Source: Chloroflexota bacterium
Lineage (GTDB): Bacteria; Chloroflexota; Anaerolineae; Promineifilales; Promineifilaceae
Assembly: GCA_014584575.1 (NCBI GenBank)
Contig: JACTMP010000054.1
Span: forward strand, 62,001 to 126,000
DNA: 64,000 nt
Direction of reading: 5' to 3'
Every line of letters begins with the position of its first letter. The first letter of the stretch is position 1. This document shows, piece after piece, positions 16,301 through 22,505 of this stretch. The notes under the pieces were generated by a model, which searched no databases, was not told where the DNA came from, and saw nothing but the letters and a program-made list of their open reading frames with translations. The translations under genes were made by a program, and so were the position numbers.

Positions 16301-17378
16301 CATACGGGACGGGTACGGGCACATCCGTCATCTTGATCTTCACGCCGCGAATCTCGATGCACTTTTGCACCAGCCGCTCCGCCCGTTCCAGGTCATCCGC
16401 GCCGGGGATTTCGTTAAATGGCATACTGACCACGTGTTCGTAGGTGGTGATGCCGGTGGGCAAAATTTCGGGGATGACGGTGTCGGCGATGACCGGGAAG
16501 CCGAAGTTGATAGCCCCGGCTGCGGCCGCATATTTCAAATCGTCCACCTCGCCCAACGCCAGCACAAAGGCAAAAACGCGCTCTTTGTTGTAGAGCAAAA
16601 TGTCCCGCGCCTGCCCCGCTTTCAACCCACCAAAAGTGAGCGCGGAGCGGGTGGCAAACCCCAGGGCGTAAATGGCGCTCAATGTATCCGTCCCAAACGG
16701 CACGGTGTAGGTGTCGTAGCCCAGTTCCACTCCTTCTTCGTGCAGTTGGTGGATGATGGAACGGCCGTTGACGTTCCCCGACAAAAAGGTCAGAATGTTG
16801 CGCCGTTGTAGCTCCCGCACCAGCTTGACGGCCACCTCGTTTGATTTGGCGCAGCCGACGATGGCCGCAAATCCGGGCATACGGCCGTCTACCAACTGAA
16901 TCCCCCACGACCGCAACTGAATATCGTCAATGGGGCCGTTCAGATGGCCGTCGCCGTTTTTGAATTTGGCCTTGCCGTTGTCCGGGCTGGTAAATGCCGT
17001 GCCGCCAGAGAGGTGGAAACCGGGCATCAACTCCGGCTGTGCGCCATAGACAAACCGGATGGCCTCAATCACCTCGGCGGCAATCAGCGTGGCCATGCCG
17101 CTGTCCAGCGTCTCGCCCAGGTAAGGCGTCCAGTTTTGCGCCGAGGGCAGCGGATGCAGCAGTTCGTGGGCGTGGGCCAGCGCCGGCTGTAAATCGGCCA
17201 GCGTCTCCACCTTTTGCCCGGTCATGCCGTAAATCAGAGGTAAGTAATAGGCGGTATTGGGGAAGGAGACCGGCGTATGCGGCTTCTTCTCCCGCAGCGC
17301 CTTTTGCAGCATCACCTCCGCCTCATGCACCAGGGCATTTGCGCCCCGGATCGCTCGTGTGGCTATGTATCGTGACAT
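13395..17378 (-). CDS. acetyl-CoA synthase (AcsB) fused to corrinoid protein small subunit (AcsD)
   Basis: A single open frame of 1327 residues joins two enzymes. Residues 1 to about 760 are AcsB: the A-cluster ligands are intact as C541-x2-C544-x8-C553-x9-C563 for the 4Fe-4S cube and C630-G-C632 for the nickel sites, with the same spacing as Moorella AcsB (729 residues). Residues about 1015-1327 are AcsD, starting K-E-K-W-A-G-K-V-R-E-V-T-L-G-A-T, a corrinoid-protein TIM barrel. The 250-residue linker is Ala/Glu/Pro-rich; several stretches are translated intergenic repeats (see 14366-14398, 14738-14776, 14793-14899, 14907-15003). The linker might tether the methyl carrier to acetyl-CoA synthase. 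I know these only as separate subunits in well-studied acetogens. An assembly error is possible but the frame is continuous. Confidence 0.9.
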   Translation of the reverse strand: MSRYIATRAIRGANALVHEAEVMLQKALREKKPHTPVSFPNTAYYLPLIYGMTGQKVETLADLQPALAHAHELLHPLPSAQNWTPYLGETLDSGMATLIAAEVIEAIRFVYGAQPELMPGFHLSGGTAFTSPDNGKAKFKNGDGHLNGPIDDIQLRSWGIQLVDGRMPGFAAIVGCAKSNEVAVKLVRELQRRNILTFLSGNVNGRSIIHQLHEEGVELGYDTYTVPFGTDTLSAIYALGFATRSALTFGGLKAGQARDILLYNKERVFAFVLALGEVDDLKYAAAAGAINFGFPVIADTVIPEILPTGITTYEHVVSMPFNEIPGADDLERAERLVQKCIEIRGVKIKMTDVPVPVPYGSAFEGEVVRKADMRVEFGGQHSRCFEFLTMADLNALTDGKIEIVGPDFSQIPAKGAMDLGIVVQVAGREMQKDFEPVLERQIHYFVNGASGVQHIGQRDIAWIRLSQTAVDKGFDLTHFGKILHARFHADFGAIVDKVQVTLYTDPAALAEWLVKAREAYSFRNQRLADLTDTAVNEFYSCTLCQSFAPDHVCIVSPERLGLCGAYNWLDCKASFSINPTGPNQPIKLGKLLDPDVGYWSGTIDYARKGSHGAVQNVSMYSIMENPMTACGCFECIVMYIPEVEGVMVVSREDVGMTPAGMKFSTLAGMAGGGVQTPGVMGVGKYYLVSPKFISADGGFKRVVWLSKVIKETMADELQHVAEREGIPDLIDRIADGDKINTVEQLQDWVEEVHHPVLDLGPMGREPAELPEPDEELMAQATAVVEAAMADLSAKDAKSAKEEEVVFDAKEAKLAEDAKEEEESLVDVSFRAESSERGIPQVGQEEDSSEDTSAVSAQALGMTMAEPPQSPNLPISQSPISQADLLQEAQAAALRQAQALQQAAAEALRQAELLGQAREMAAQPATPAEAVESLRQALTAALGALGGAVPATAVAPPPTHEPVKQALPPVEEVPIIAKAPEPKPEIRSSKPEVQPPITDYRLPITDKPWLPPTTKTPLAKEKWAGKVREVTLGATAVQGGTRAKTVTVGGETAMPFLGFEGVMPHPPVIAVEIRDRKPADWSPLLLEAWGDVVADPVRWAQTAEKAGAGLIQLSLGLENGVDTAVATVRSVLQATGLPLIVVGPGQAEKDNELLVPIADAFKGERLALGICEDKNYRTIVASAMANDHLVIARTAMDVNLAKQLNILISDMGLPLDRVIMDPTTGALGYGFEYGYSVMERLRLAALQGDGMTQLPMMVTPGEEAWKTKEAKVGVGVPAAWGDWAERAITWETLTAVMLIESGANILTLRHPEAVRRVQAAINDLVKAA
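14366..14398. repeat. GTAATCGG repeat inside the acsB-acsD linker
   Basis: Four tandem GTAATCGG units in frame, encoding the T-D-Y-R-L-P-I-T-D-K segment (about residues 997-1006). This is the same unit as the array between acsE and malic enzyme. Confidence 0.85.
14738..14776. repeat. GAGATTGG repeat inside the acsB-acsD linker
   Basis: Five tandem GGAGATTG units in frame, encoding P-Q-S-P-N-L-P-I-S-Q-S-P-I-S-Q (about residues 867-881). Confidence 0.88.
14793..14899. repeat. TGTCATTCCGAG-flanked palindromic element inside the acsB-acsD linker
   Basis: About 107 bases bounded by TGTCATTCCGAG and its inverse CTCGGAATGACA, containing GGAATCTT and GGGATTCCTCGCTCC. It is recognisably the same element as the intergenic copy at 35753-35840, but here it is read through in frame as about residues 827-862. 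Confidence 0.85.
14907..15003. repeat. CTTTGCGTC-type degenerate repeat inside the acsB-acsD linker
   Basis: Recurring CTTTGCGTC / CTTCGCG words in frame, translated on the minus strand as alternating D-A-K and E-E-E runs (about residues 793-824). The words resemble a non-coding repeat rather than a conserved domain. Confidence 0.55.
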
Positions 17379-17386
17379 GGTTCCTC

Positions 17387-17449
17387 CGTGACGTGATGCG
17401 TGAAACGTGATGCGTGACGTTTCTCACGCATCACGTTTCACGTTTCACG
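17387..17449. repeat. intergenic inverted tandem repeat, GTGATGC/GTGAAAC type
   Basis: CGTGATGCGTGAAACGTGATGCGTGA, short loop, then the inverted TCACGCATCACGTTTCACGTTTCACG. It lies between cooS and acsBD and contains the cooS TGA stop. Confidence 0.88.
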
Positions 17450-19457
17450 CTGCTACGCCGTAAAGCGCCGCCCGCCGTTCCGCCAGCGGCAGTGCTTCCA
17501 ATTCCAGCATCCGCTCATCGCCGCTGTCGCCGAAGTTGTGGGGGTTGTACGGCCGTAGACCCAACGCCGCTCGTTTTTTATCAATGTGATCCAGCGCCCG
17601 CCGCACCATCTCGTCCGGGTCGCCCACAAATTCCAGCTTGCCGCCGTACAATTTCTCCCATCCGGCGCTGATGTAATGGGAAACGGCATCGCTGTCGCTC
17701 ACCTTGTCCGGCATCCCGCTCACCGGCGATGCGCCGCCAAACATGACGTAAGCGCCGGAAGCGACGCAGTACGTGCCAATCGCCAGCGCCTTCTCGCTCA
17801 TCCATTCGGGCGCCAGACCTACCGCCGGAACCTGGTCAATATCGTCGCCCAGGCCACCTTCTTCCACCATTTGCGTCAGCACGGTCAGGATGCGGGTATT
17901 GTCCACGCATGACCCCATGTGCAGCACCGGCGGGATGCCAATGGTTTCACACACTTCGCGCAAACCGGGGCCAACCTGATCCAGCCCGGCTTCGCCGAGC
18001 AGCAGCCCCAGCTTGGCGGCGGCAATCGCGCCGCAACCTGTTTCCACAACCAGCACATCCTGTTGCAGCAAGTCACGGGTCACTTTGACGTGCAGATAAT
18101 CCTGTTTGCTGCGCGGATTGTTGCAGCCAACGATAGCCGCTACGCCGCGGATACGGCCGTCCCTGATAGCATCATTCAACGGCCGGAACGACGCCCGGTA
18201 GCTGCCGCCCAACATATAATTGATGTACTCATGCGAAAAACCGGGGATGAGTTTCTCTTTCACCTGTGGAATTTTCGTCTGCCCACGATTGGCGTAATTG
18301 TCAATGGCTACTTTGAGGATGCGTTTGGCCGTCGTCAGGGCATGTTTTTCGTCAAATTCAATGTGCGTGGCCCCCTTAATTTTCACCTTTGGCGAGGTGG
18401 TAATCACCTTCGTGTGGAACTTCTCTGCCAGCCCCACCAACGCCTGCATAATGCACTGCACATCCACCACCATCGCCTCCACCGAGCCGGTGAGGATGGA
18501 GAGTTCCTGGTGCAAAAAGTTCCCGGCGGCAGGAATGCCCTGGCGCATCAAAATCTCGTTGGCCGTGCAGCAAATCCCGGCCAGATTGACCCCCTTTGCC
18601 CCCGCCTTTTTAGCATATTCGATGATTTCCGGGTCCTGGGAAGCGGCGACGATCATCTGGCTGAGGGTCGGTTCGTGGCCGTGGACGATGACGTTGACCA
18701 TATCGTCCTTGAGTACACCCAGGTTAGCTTCGCCCAAAATGGGGGCGGGGGTGCCAAACAAGATGTCGGAGATGTCGGTGGCCATCATGCTGCCGCCCCA
18801 GCCGTCGGCCAGAGCGGTGCGCACGGCATGGTTGAGGATGTGTTCCGGGTCCTGGTCATCGCCGATGTGGGTGCGGTGCAGCGCCTCTACCACTTCGCGG
18901 TCAATGCCGCGCGGAATGACGCCCAATTCGCGCCACAGTTTCAGCCGCTTTTCCGGCGCACGATTGACGAGCACCACTTCCCCTTTTTGCTGCCCGTATT
19001 GGGCGATAAAGAGGTCGGCCAGTTCGTCGGCGATCTCTTCGGGCGCGCGACCTTCAATCTCAATACCGTATTTGCGGGCGACAATACGCAGCTTGGCCAC
19101 ATCGCGGATGCGGTAGCCTTCTGTTTCGCCGTTGGCGACGGCTTTGAGGATAAAGGCCATGTCACGGCCGTGATCAGAATGAGCCGCCGCCCCCGCCGCA
19201 ATGGCCCGGATCAGGTTGCGCGCCTGAATGGTGTCAATGGTGGCGCCGCAAACGCCGGTATCGCCCTCTTTGGTCAGGCGGCACGGCCCCATGCCACAAA
19301 TTTTGCAGCACATGCCCGCGCCGCCGATATTGCAGGGAACCATCTGGTCGGCGCGGCTAAAAGCGGTGCCAATTTCCAACTCATCGGCCCAGACGAGCAT
19401 CTGCTGCGCCGCCGGGTCAATGGTGCGCTCTTCGGGGGTTCGCATTTTCTTCGCCAT
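17445..19457 (-). CDS. cooS: anaerobic carbon monoxide dehydrogenase catalytic subunit
   Basis: This 670-residue nickel-iron CO dehydrogenase interconverts CO2 and CO; in this operon it is the AcsA partner of acetyl-CoA synthase. The N-terminal cluster ligands are in place: C42 and C50 (D cluster) and C51, C54, C59, C70 (B cluster) in the P-C-N-I-G-G-A-G-M-C-C-K-I-C-G-M-G-P-C block. V-I-V-H-G-H-E-P holds the C-cluster histidine and G-I-C-C-T-A-N-E follows. Later blocks G-C-N-N-P, V-E-T-G-C-G-A and M-G-S-C-V-D-N-T-R carry the remaining C-cluster cysteines. The last residues G-V-A-A end in a repeat-derived TGA. An operon leader with a 24-bp perfect inverted repeat lies just upstream. Confidence 0.95.
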   Translation of the reverse strand: MAKKMRTPEERTIDPAAQQMLVWADELEIGTAFSRADQMVPCNIGGAGMCCKICGMGPCRLTKEGDTGVCGATIDTIQARNLIRAIAAGAAAHSDHGRDMAFILKAVANGETEGYRIRDVAKLRIVARKYGIEIEGRAPEEIADELADLFIAQYGQQKGEVVLVNRAPEKRLKLWRELGVIPRGIDREVVEALHRTHIGDDQDPEHILNHAVRTALADGWGGSMMATDISDILFGTPAPILGEANLGVLKDDMVNVIVHGHEPTLSQMIVAASQDPEIIEYAKKAGAKGVNLAGICCTANEILMRQGIPAAGNFLHQELSILTGSVEAMVVDVQCIMQALVGLAEKFHTKVITTSPKVKIKGATHIEFDEKHALTTAKRILKVAIDNYANRGQTKIPQVKEKLIPGFSHEYINYMLGGSYRASFRPLNDAIRDGRIRGVAAIVGCNNPRSKQDYLHVKVTRDLLQQDVLVVETGCGAIAAAKLGLLLGEAGLDQVGPGLREVCETIGIPPVLHMGSCVDNTRILTVLTQMVEEGGLGDDIDQVPAVGLAPEWMSEKALAIGTYCVASGAYVMFGGASPVSGMPDKVSDSDAVSHYISAGWEKLYGGKLEFVGDPDEMVRRALDHIDKKRAALGLRPYNPHNFGDSGDERMLELEALPLAERRAALYGVAA

Positions 19458-19477
19458 AGTTCTCTCTCTTGGGGTTC

Positions 19478-19532
19478 GTTTGTAGTAGGCGATTTATCGC
19501 CTTTTGACGGCGATAAATCGCCTACTACAAAC
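19478..19532. repeat. 24-bp perfect inverted repeat before cooS
   Basis: Left arm 19478-19501 and right arm 19509-19532 are exact reverse complements (GTTTGTAGTAGGCGATTTAT... type) with a 7-base loop TTTTGAC. It lies between the small HMA-like gene and cooS on the transcribed strand, so the mRNA could fold a very stable hairpin about 20 bases before the cooS start. It could be an attenuator, an RNA stability element or a mobile palindromic repeat. Confidence 0.9.
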
Positions 19533-19542
19533 GTTTAACCGG

Positions 19543-19911
19543 TTACTTTTCCAGGCCAGGGCAAGGCCACAACGGCCGTGCCAGTTCCGGCACATCCTGG
19601 GCAAAGGTGATGGTGCGGTCAGTTTGGGGGAACACGGCCGTGTGGCGGAAAAACGGCTTGCCCTTCTCAAAGGCCGGGCTGCTGCCAAACTCCACGGCAA
19701 CAGGCAGGTCCGCCAGATACCCGGCCTGCGCCAGTACGGCCGTTATCTTCTCTTCATCAAGTTTTGCTTCATCAAAGCTCACTTCAACAATCTGGAAACT
19801 GCTGCTGGCATACACATCGGCCACGCCGGGCAAAGCCAGCAACAACTGGCGCACCGCCAGCACATGATGATCCGCATATAACATGGGCAACGGTAGGGAA
19901 ATTGTGGTCAT
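19543..19911 (-). CDS. HMA-like small protein without the CxxC motif
   Basis: First gene of the acetyl-CoA pathway operon; from ATG 19911 it encodes 122 residues. Residues about 5-70 follow the beta-alpha-beta-beta-alpha-beta pattern of heavy-metal-associated domains: a helix after M-L-Y-A-D-H-H-V, then L-P-G-V-A-D-V-Y-A, a V-E-V-S-F-D strand and I-T-A-V-L-A-Q-A-G-Y. The usual G-M-x-C-x-x-C loop is replaced by Y-A-D-H-H-V, so copper-type binding through cysteines is impossible, although the two histidines could bind nickel. The C-terminal 50 residues match nothing I recognise. Next to cooS and two CooC genes, a role in nickel handling or CODH maturation is a reasonable guess. The start is chosen to drop a low-complexity N-terminal extension. 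Confidence 0.55.
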   Translation of the reverse strand: MTTISLPLPMLYADHHVLAVRQLLLALPGVADVYASSSFQIVEVSFDEAKLDEEKITAVLAQAGYLADLPVAVEFGSSPAFEKGKPFFRHTAVFPQTDRTITFAQDVPELARPLWPCPGLEK

Positions 19912-20070
19912 GGGGGTTTCTCCAGGTTCCAAAAAGGCCATCGGCCATCGCTTCACTTGTGGCAGGGGTGTGGGCGGCAAGGTGGGAATACAGCCAGAAT
20001 CACCAAATGTTGGCATGATCTTCCACTTTTGCTAAGGGGCTGGTCAAGTGATCATTTCCCCCCCTTGTGA

Positions 20071-20092
20071 TGACAGATGTCACCAGTTTATA
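20071..20092 (-). promoter_or_regulatory. candidate -10 box and operator for the Wood-Ljungdahl operon
   Basis: On the minus strand a TATAAA (plus-strand TTTATA, 20087-20092) is followed five bases later by the palindrome TGACATCTGTCA (20071-20082), exactly where a repressor would cover the transcription start. I see no convincing -35. The palindrome arms are perfect; the function is inferred. Confidence 0.35.
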
Positions 20093-20141
20093 GTAGCAGG
20101 CATCAGCAATACTCAGTGTGAAACATCTTCGGCCCATGCTA

Positions 20142-20280
20142 CCGATTGAAATCGGCCGCTAAAGCAGAAAAACCTGATGAATCAGGTTAGAGAAAGGTTT
20201 ATTTCAACGTGTTTCAACACGTTTCAGCCACAAAGTCGGCGAAGGCCGACTTTGCTTTCTGTTGCCGCGATTTTAATCGC
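20142..20280. repeat. array of five short perfect hairpins
   Basis: Five consecutive perfect palindromes: CCGATT-GA-AATCGG (20142-20155), AACCTGAT-GA-ATCAGGTT (20171-20188), AACGTGTT-TC-AACACGTT (20206-20223), CAAAGTCGGC-GAAG-GCCGACTTTG (20231-20254) and GCGATT-TT-AATCGC (20267-20280). Stems are 6-10 bp with 2-4 base loops and they are spaced 7-17 bases apart. Confidence 0.8.
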
Positions 20281-20440
20281 CGGGTTTCGCCAAATTGAGA
20301 ATTGCTGCCAAACGGATTACGGATTACCCATGAAGGTGCATAATTTGTATAATTGTTGGCTGTTTACAAAGAGGATGAGAGATCAGGCATTTTGGGGCAA
20401 TGTGGGCACAATTGCGATAGAGTAACCTGTTAATTTTAGA

Positions 20441-20468
20441 CCCTAAGGGTTTTGTGAAACCCTTAGGG
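20441..20468. repeat. 12-bp hairpin before the helicase operon start
   Basis: CCCTAAGGGTTT and AAACCCTTAGGG are exact complements around a TGTG loop. It ends about 20 bases before the ATG at 20490, just ahead of the GGGAAGAG ribosome site, so it would sit in the leader RNA. A similar hairpin (AGACCCGAAAG...CTTCGGGTCT) lies at 59542-59573. Confidence 0.7.
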
Positions 20469-20489
20469 CCTTTGATGGGAAGAGTTTGT

Positions 20490-22505
20490 ATGATAGATCG
20501 GTTTTTCTTTGGCAATGATGGCGACGATTGGGACGATGACGACTGGGACGACGATGAAGAGTGGGATGATGAAGAGTGGGACGACGAAGAGTTCGAAGAT
20601 TTACCAGCCGATCTCATGGCGCTGATGCAGCAGGCGCGTGTAGAAGAGGAAGACCAACTGGATCATGCCCTGCGGCAAATGACGGTGAAGGAGCTACGCC
20701 AGATCGCGCAGCGGCGCGGCTGGCGGCTGGCGGGCGTAGCCAAAGATGACCTGGTAGAGCAAATGCAAACGCTGCTGCTGGAAGCGCGTGAAGACCCCTA
20801 TTTACTGACCGGCCTCTCCGACAAAGCCCGACAACTGCTGGCGGCAACCCATACCCTGTACAACATCAACAACGCCATTTTTAGCAGCCAATGGGAGTAT
20901 GTGTGGCGTACCGTTCTCAACCATAAGGAGATGGTCTCACCGCTGGTGAAGGAACTGGAGGAGTATGGCCTGATTTACCGCTGCCGGGAGCATGGGCACG
21001 AAACACACCATCACCCGGTTCTCAATTTGCATGATGGCCTGATACCATCCATCGCCCTCATTCCCCGCCGTAAAGCAACCATCTCGCCGCTCAAACGGAA
21101 CCTGCCGGCGGCACGGCCGTTCCTGGAAAACGTGGAGCAGGTGGCCCATTACCTGGCGGCGGGCGGCGCCCTGCGCCTGACGCCGCGCGAAGGCGACCAA
21201 AAACCGGAAGGGCATTCATCACCCTGGGTAGGCAACTGGCCTTATCTGCCAGACGAGGTTAAAAAACTGCCGTCCTACAATGTGTACGCTGCCTTCTATA
21301 AACGCCACATTCTCACCGTGCCCTTTCGCCTCCAGGTGATGGATGAGAAGTTGGCGGCGGCGCTGGTCACGGCCGTTGGCAACTCCGATCTCCTGGTGTG
21401 GATCTTCACCGTCTTACAAGGTCTCCAGGTAGCGGCGCTGGATGAAGAACTAAACGTGTCCCTCTCACCGGAAAAATGGAATATGCTGGTCAGCCTGCCC
21501 CGCCAACAACTGCTGAGTACCCTTTACCGGGTCTGGAGCGTTAACATCACCGACATGTGGGAAATACGCGCCGTTTTGAAGAAAACGCCGGGACTGTCTG
21601 TCTGGCGTCTGGCCGATCCCGAAGTGCCCTTTCAGGCGCTGGCGATGGAACTCATCATGGGGCGGCAAACGCTGCTCCGCCTGCTGCGTGGCCTGGCGGA
21701 AGACAGCGGCCGGCAGAATGAATGGTTTAGCCTCTCTGACTTTGTGCGCGACCTGTTTCAATTACAACCCGACTTTTATTACACGCTGCTGGAGCCAGAG
21801 GCATGGGGCTTCCGGCAGGGCGACAAACAACTGCAACCGGACAAAGAGAGTGATTGGCTCAAAACCAGCGGCGAGATGATACGCGCCGCCATTTGTGGGC
21901 CGCTGTACTGGATGAACATGGTGGAATTGCGCGGCAGCGCCGATGATGTGGCTGCCTTTCGCCTGACGGACACCGGGCGCTTTTTGCTCTCGCCGTTTGC
22001 GCCGGACACGGCCGTGCCCCAAAGCACCTCGCCCGGTGAAGCTATCTGGCTGGATGACCGTACCGTGCAAATTTCCCCCGGTTATGAAATGGGCGGCTTT
22101 CTGGCGTTGATGACACAGTTGGGCACGGCCGTGCCCAACCAACCCTTCACCTATCGCCTGGATGGCGCCGGCCTGGAAAAAGCGTTTGTCGCCGGCGAAT
22201 CACCGGACACCCTCAACCGCCTCTTTCTGGAATCCGGCTGGCGGCTGCCGGACGCCGGTTTGGAATACCTGGAAGAGGTGTACCGCCGTTTTGGCCTGGC
22301 CCACCTGTATGAAGACCTGACCGTCATTGAATTCAGCGACGATATGGCCCTGACCGAACTGCGCGCCGCCGGGCTGCTGGCGGATTGTCTGGTGCATGAA
22401 TTCTCCCATCGCCTGGTGGCCATTCGCCCGGACATGGTAGCGACCCTGCTCACCCGGCTGGAAGGGCGTGGCTATACGCCGCGTGTGACAAAGGATGTGG
22501 CCTGA
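20490..22505 (+). CDS. acidic helicase-associated protein with SAP-like motif
   Basis: A 671-residue protein, first of a three-gene module with an XPB-type helicase. Residues about 9-37 are an extreme Asp/Glu/Trp tract with repeated D-D-x-W-D-D-E units. Residues about 64-95 (M-T-V-K-E-L-R-Q-I-A-Q-R-R-G-W ... D-D-L-V-E-Q-M) form a SAP-like helix-turn-helix, often nucleic-acid binding. The C-terminal 100 residues (from about Y-E-D-L-T-V-I-E-F) resemble the end of the next protein and the helicase-associated (Helicase_C_3, XPB N-terminal-like) domain. It ends in an ATGA overlap with the next gene, implying translational coupling. Start 20490 follows GGGAAGAG. The acidic tract could be a DNA mimic or a protein-docking arm; function unknown. 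Confidence 0.7.
   Translation: MIDRFFFGNDGDDWDDDDWDDDEEWDDEEWDDEEFEDLPADLMALMQQARVEEEDQLDHALRQMTVKELRQIAQRRGWRLAGVAKDDLVEQMQTLLLEAREDPYLLTGLSDKARQLLAATHTLYNINNAIFSSQWEYVWRTVLNHKEMVSPLVKELEEYGLIYRCREHGHETHHHPVLNLHDGLIPSIALIPRRKATISPLKRNLPAARPFLENVEQVAHYLAAGGALRLTPREGDQKPEGHSSPWVGNWPYLPDEVKKLPSYNVYAAFYKRHILTVPFRLQVMDEKLAAALVTAVGNSDLLVWIFTVLQGLQVAALDEELNVSLSPEKWNMLVSLPRQQLLSTLYRVWSVNITDMWEIRAVLKKTPGLSVWRLADPEVPFQALAMELIMGRQTLLRLLRGLAEDSGRQNEWFSLSDFVRDLFQLQPDFYYTLLEPEAWGFRQGDKQLQPDKESDWLKTSGEMIRAAICGPLYWMNMVELRGSADDVAAFRLTDTGRFLLSPFAPDTAVPQSTSPGEAIWLDDRTVQISPGYEMGGFLALMTQLGTAVPNQPFTYRLDGAGLEKAFVAGESPDTLNRLFLESGWRLPDAGLEYLEEVYRRFGLAHLYEDLTVIEFSDDMALTELRAAGLLADCLVHEFSHRLVAIRPDMVATLLTRLEGRGYTPRVTKDVA

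Larger units (their letters stand above)
20017..20489. other. 470-base non-coding region between divergent operons
   Basis: No credible gene is seen. It holds the presumed divergent promoters of the Wood-Ljungdahl operon (- strand) and the helicase operon (+ strand), a short palindrome at 20071-20082, five hairpins at 20142-20280, a TATAAT at 20348-20353 and a 12-bp hairpin at 20441-20468. Confidence 0.7.

Noticed and set aside
17919..19538. Long open frame antisense to cooS
   Set aside because: The minus-strand frame is an intact CO dehydrogenase with all cluster ligands; the antisense frame has no recognisable motif and results from GC-rich codon use.
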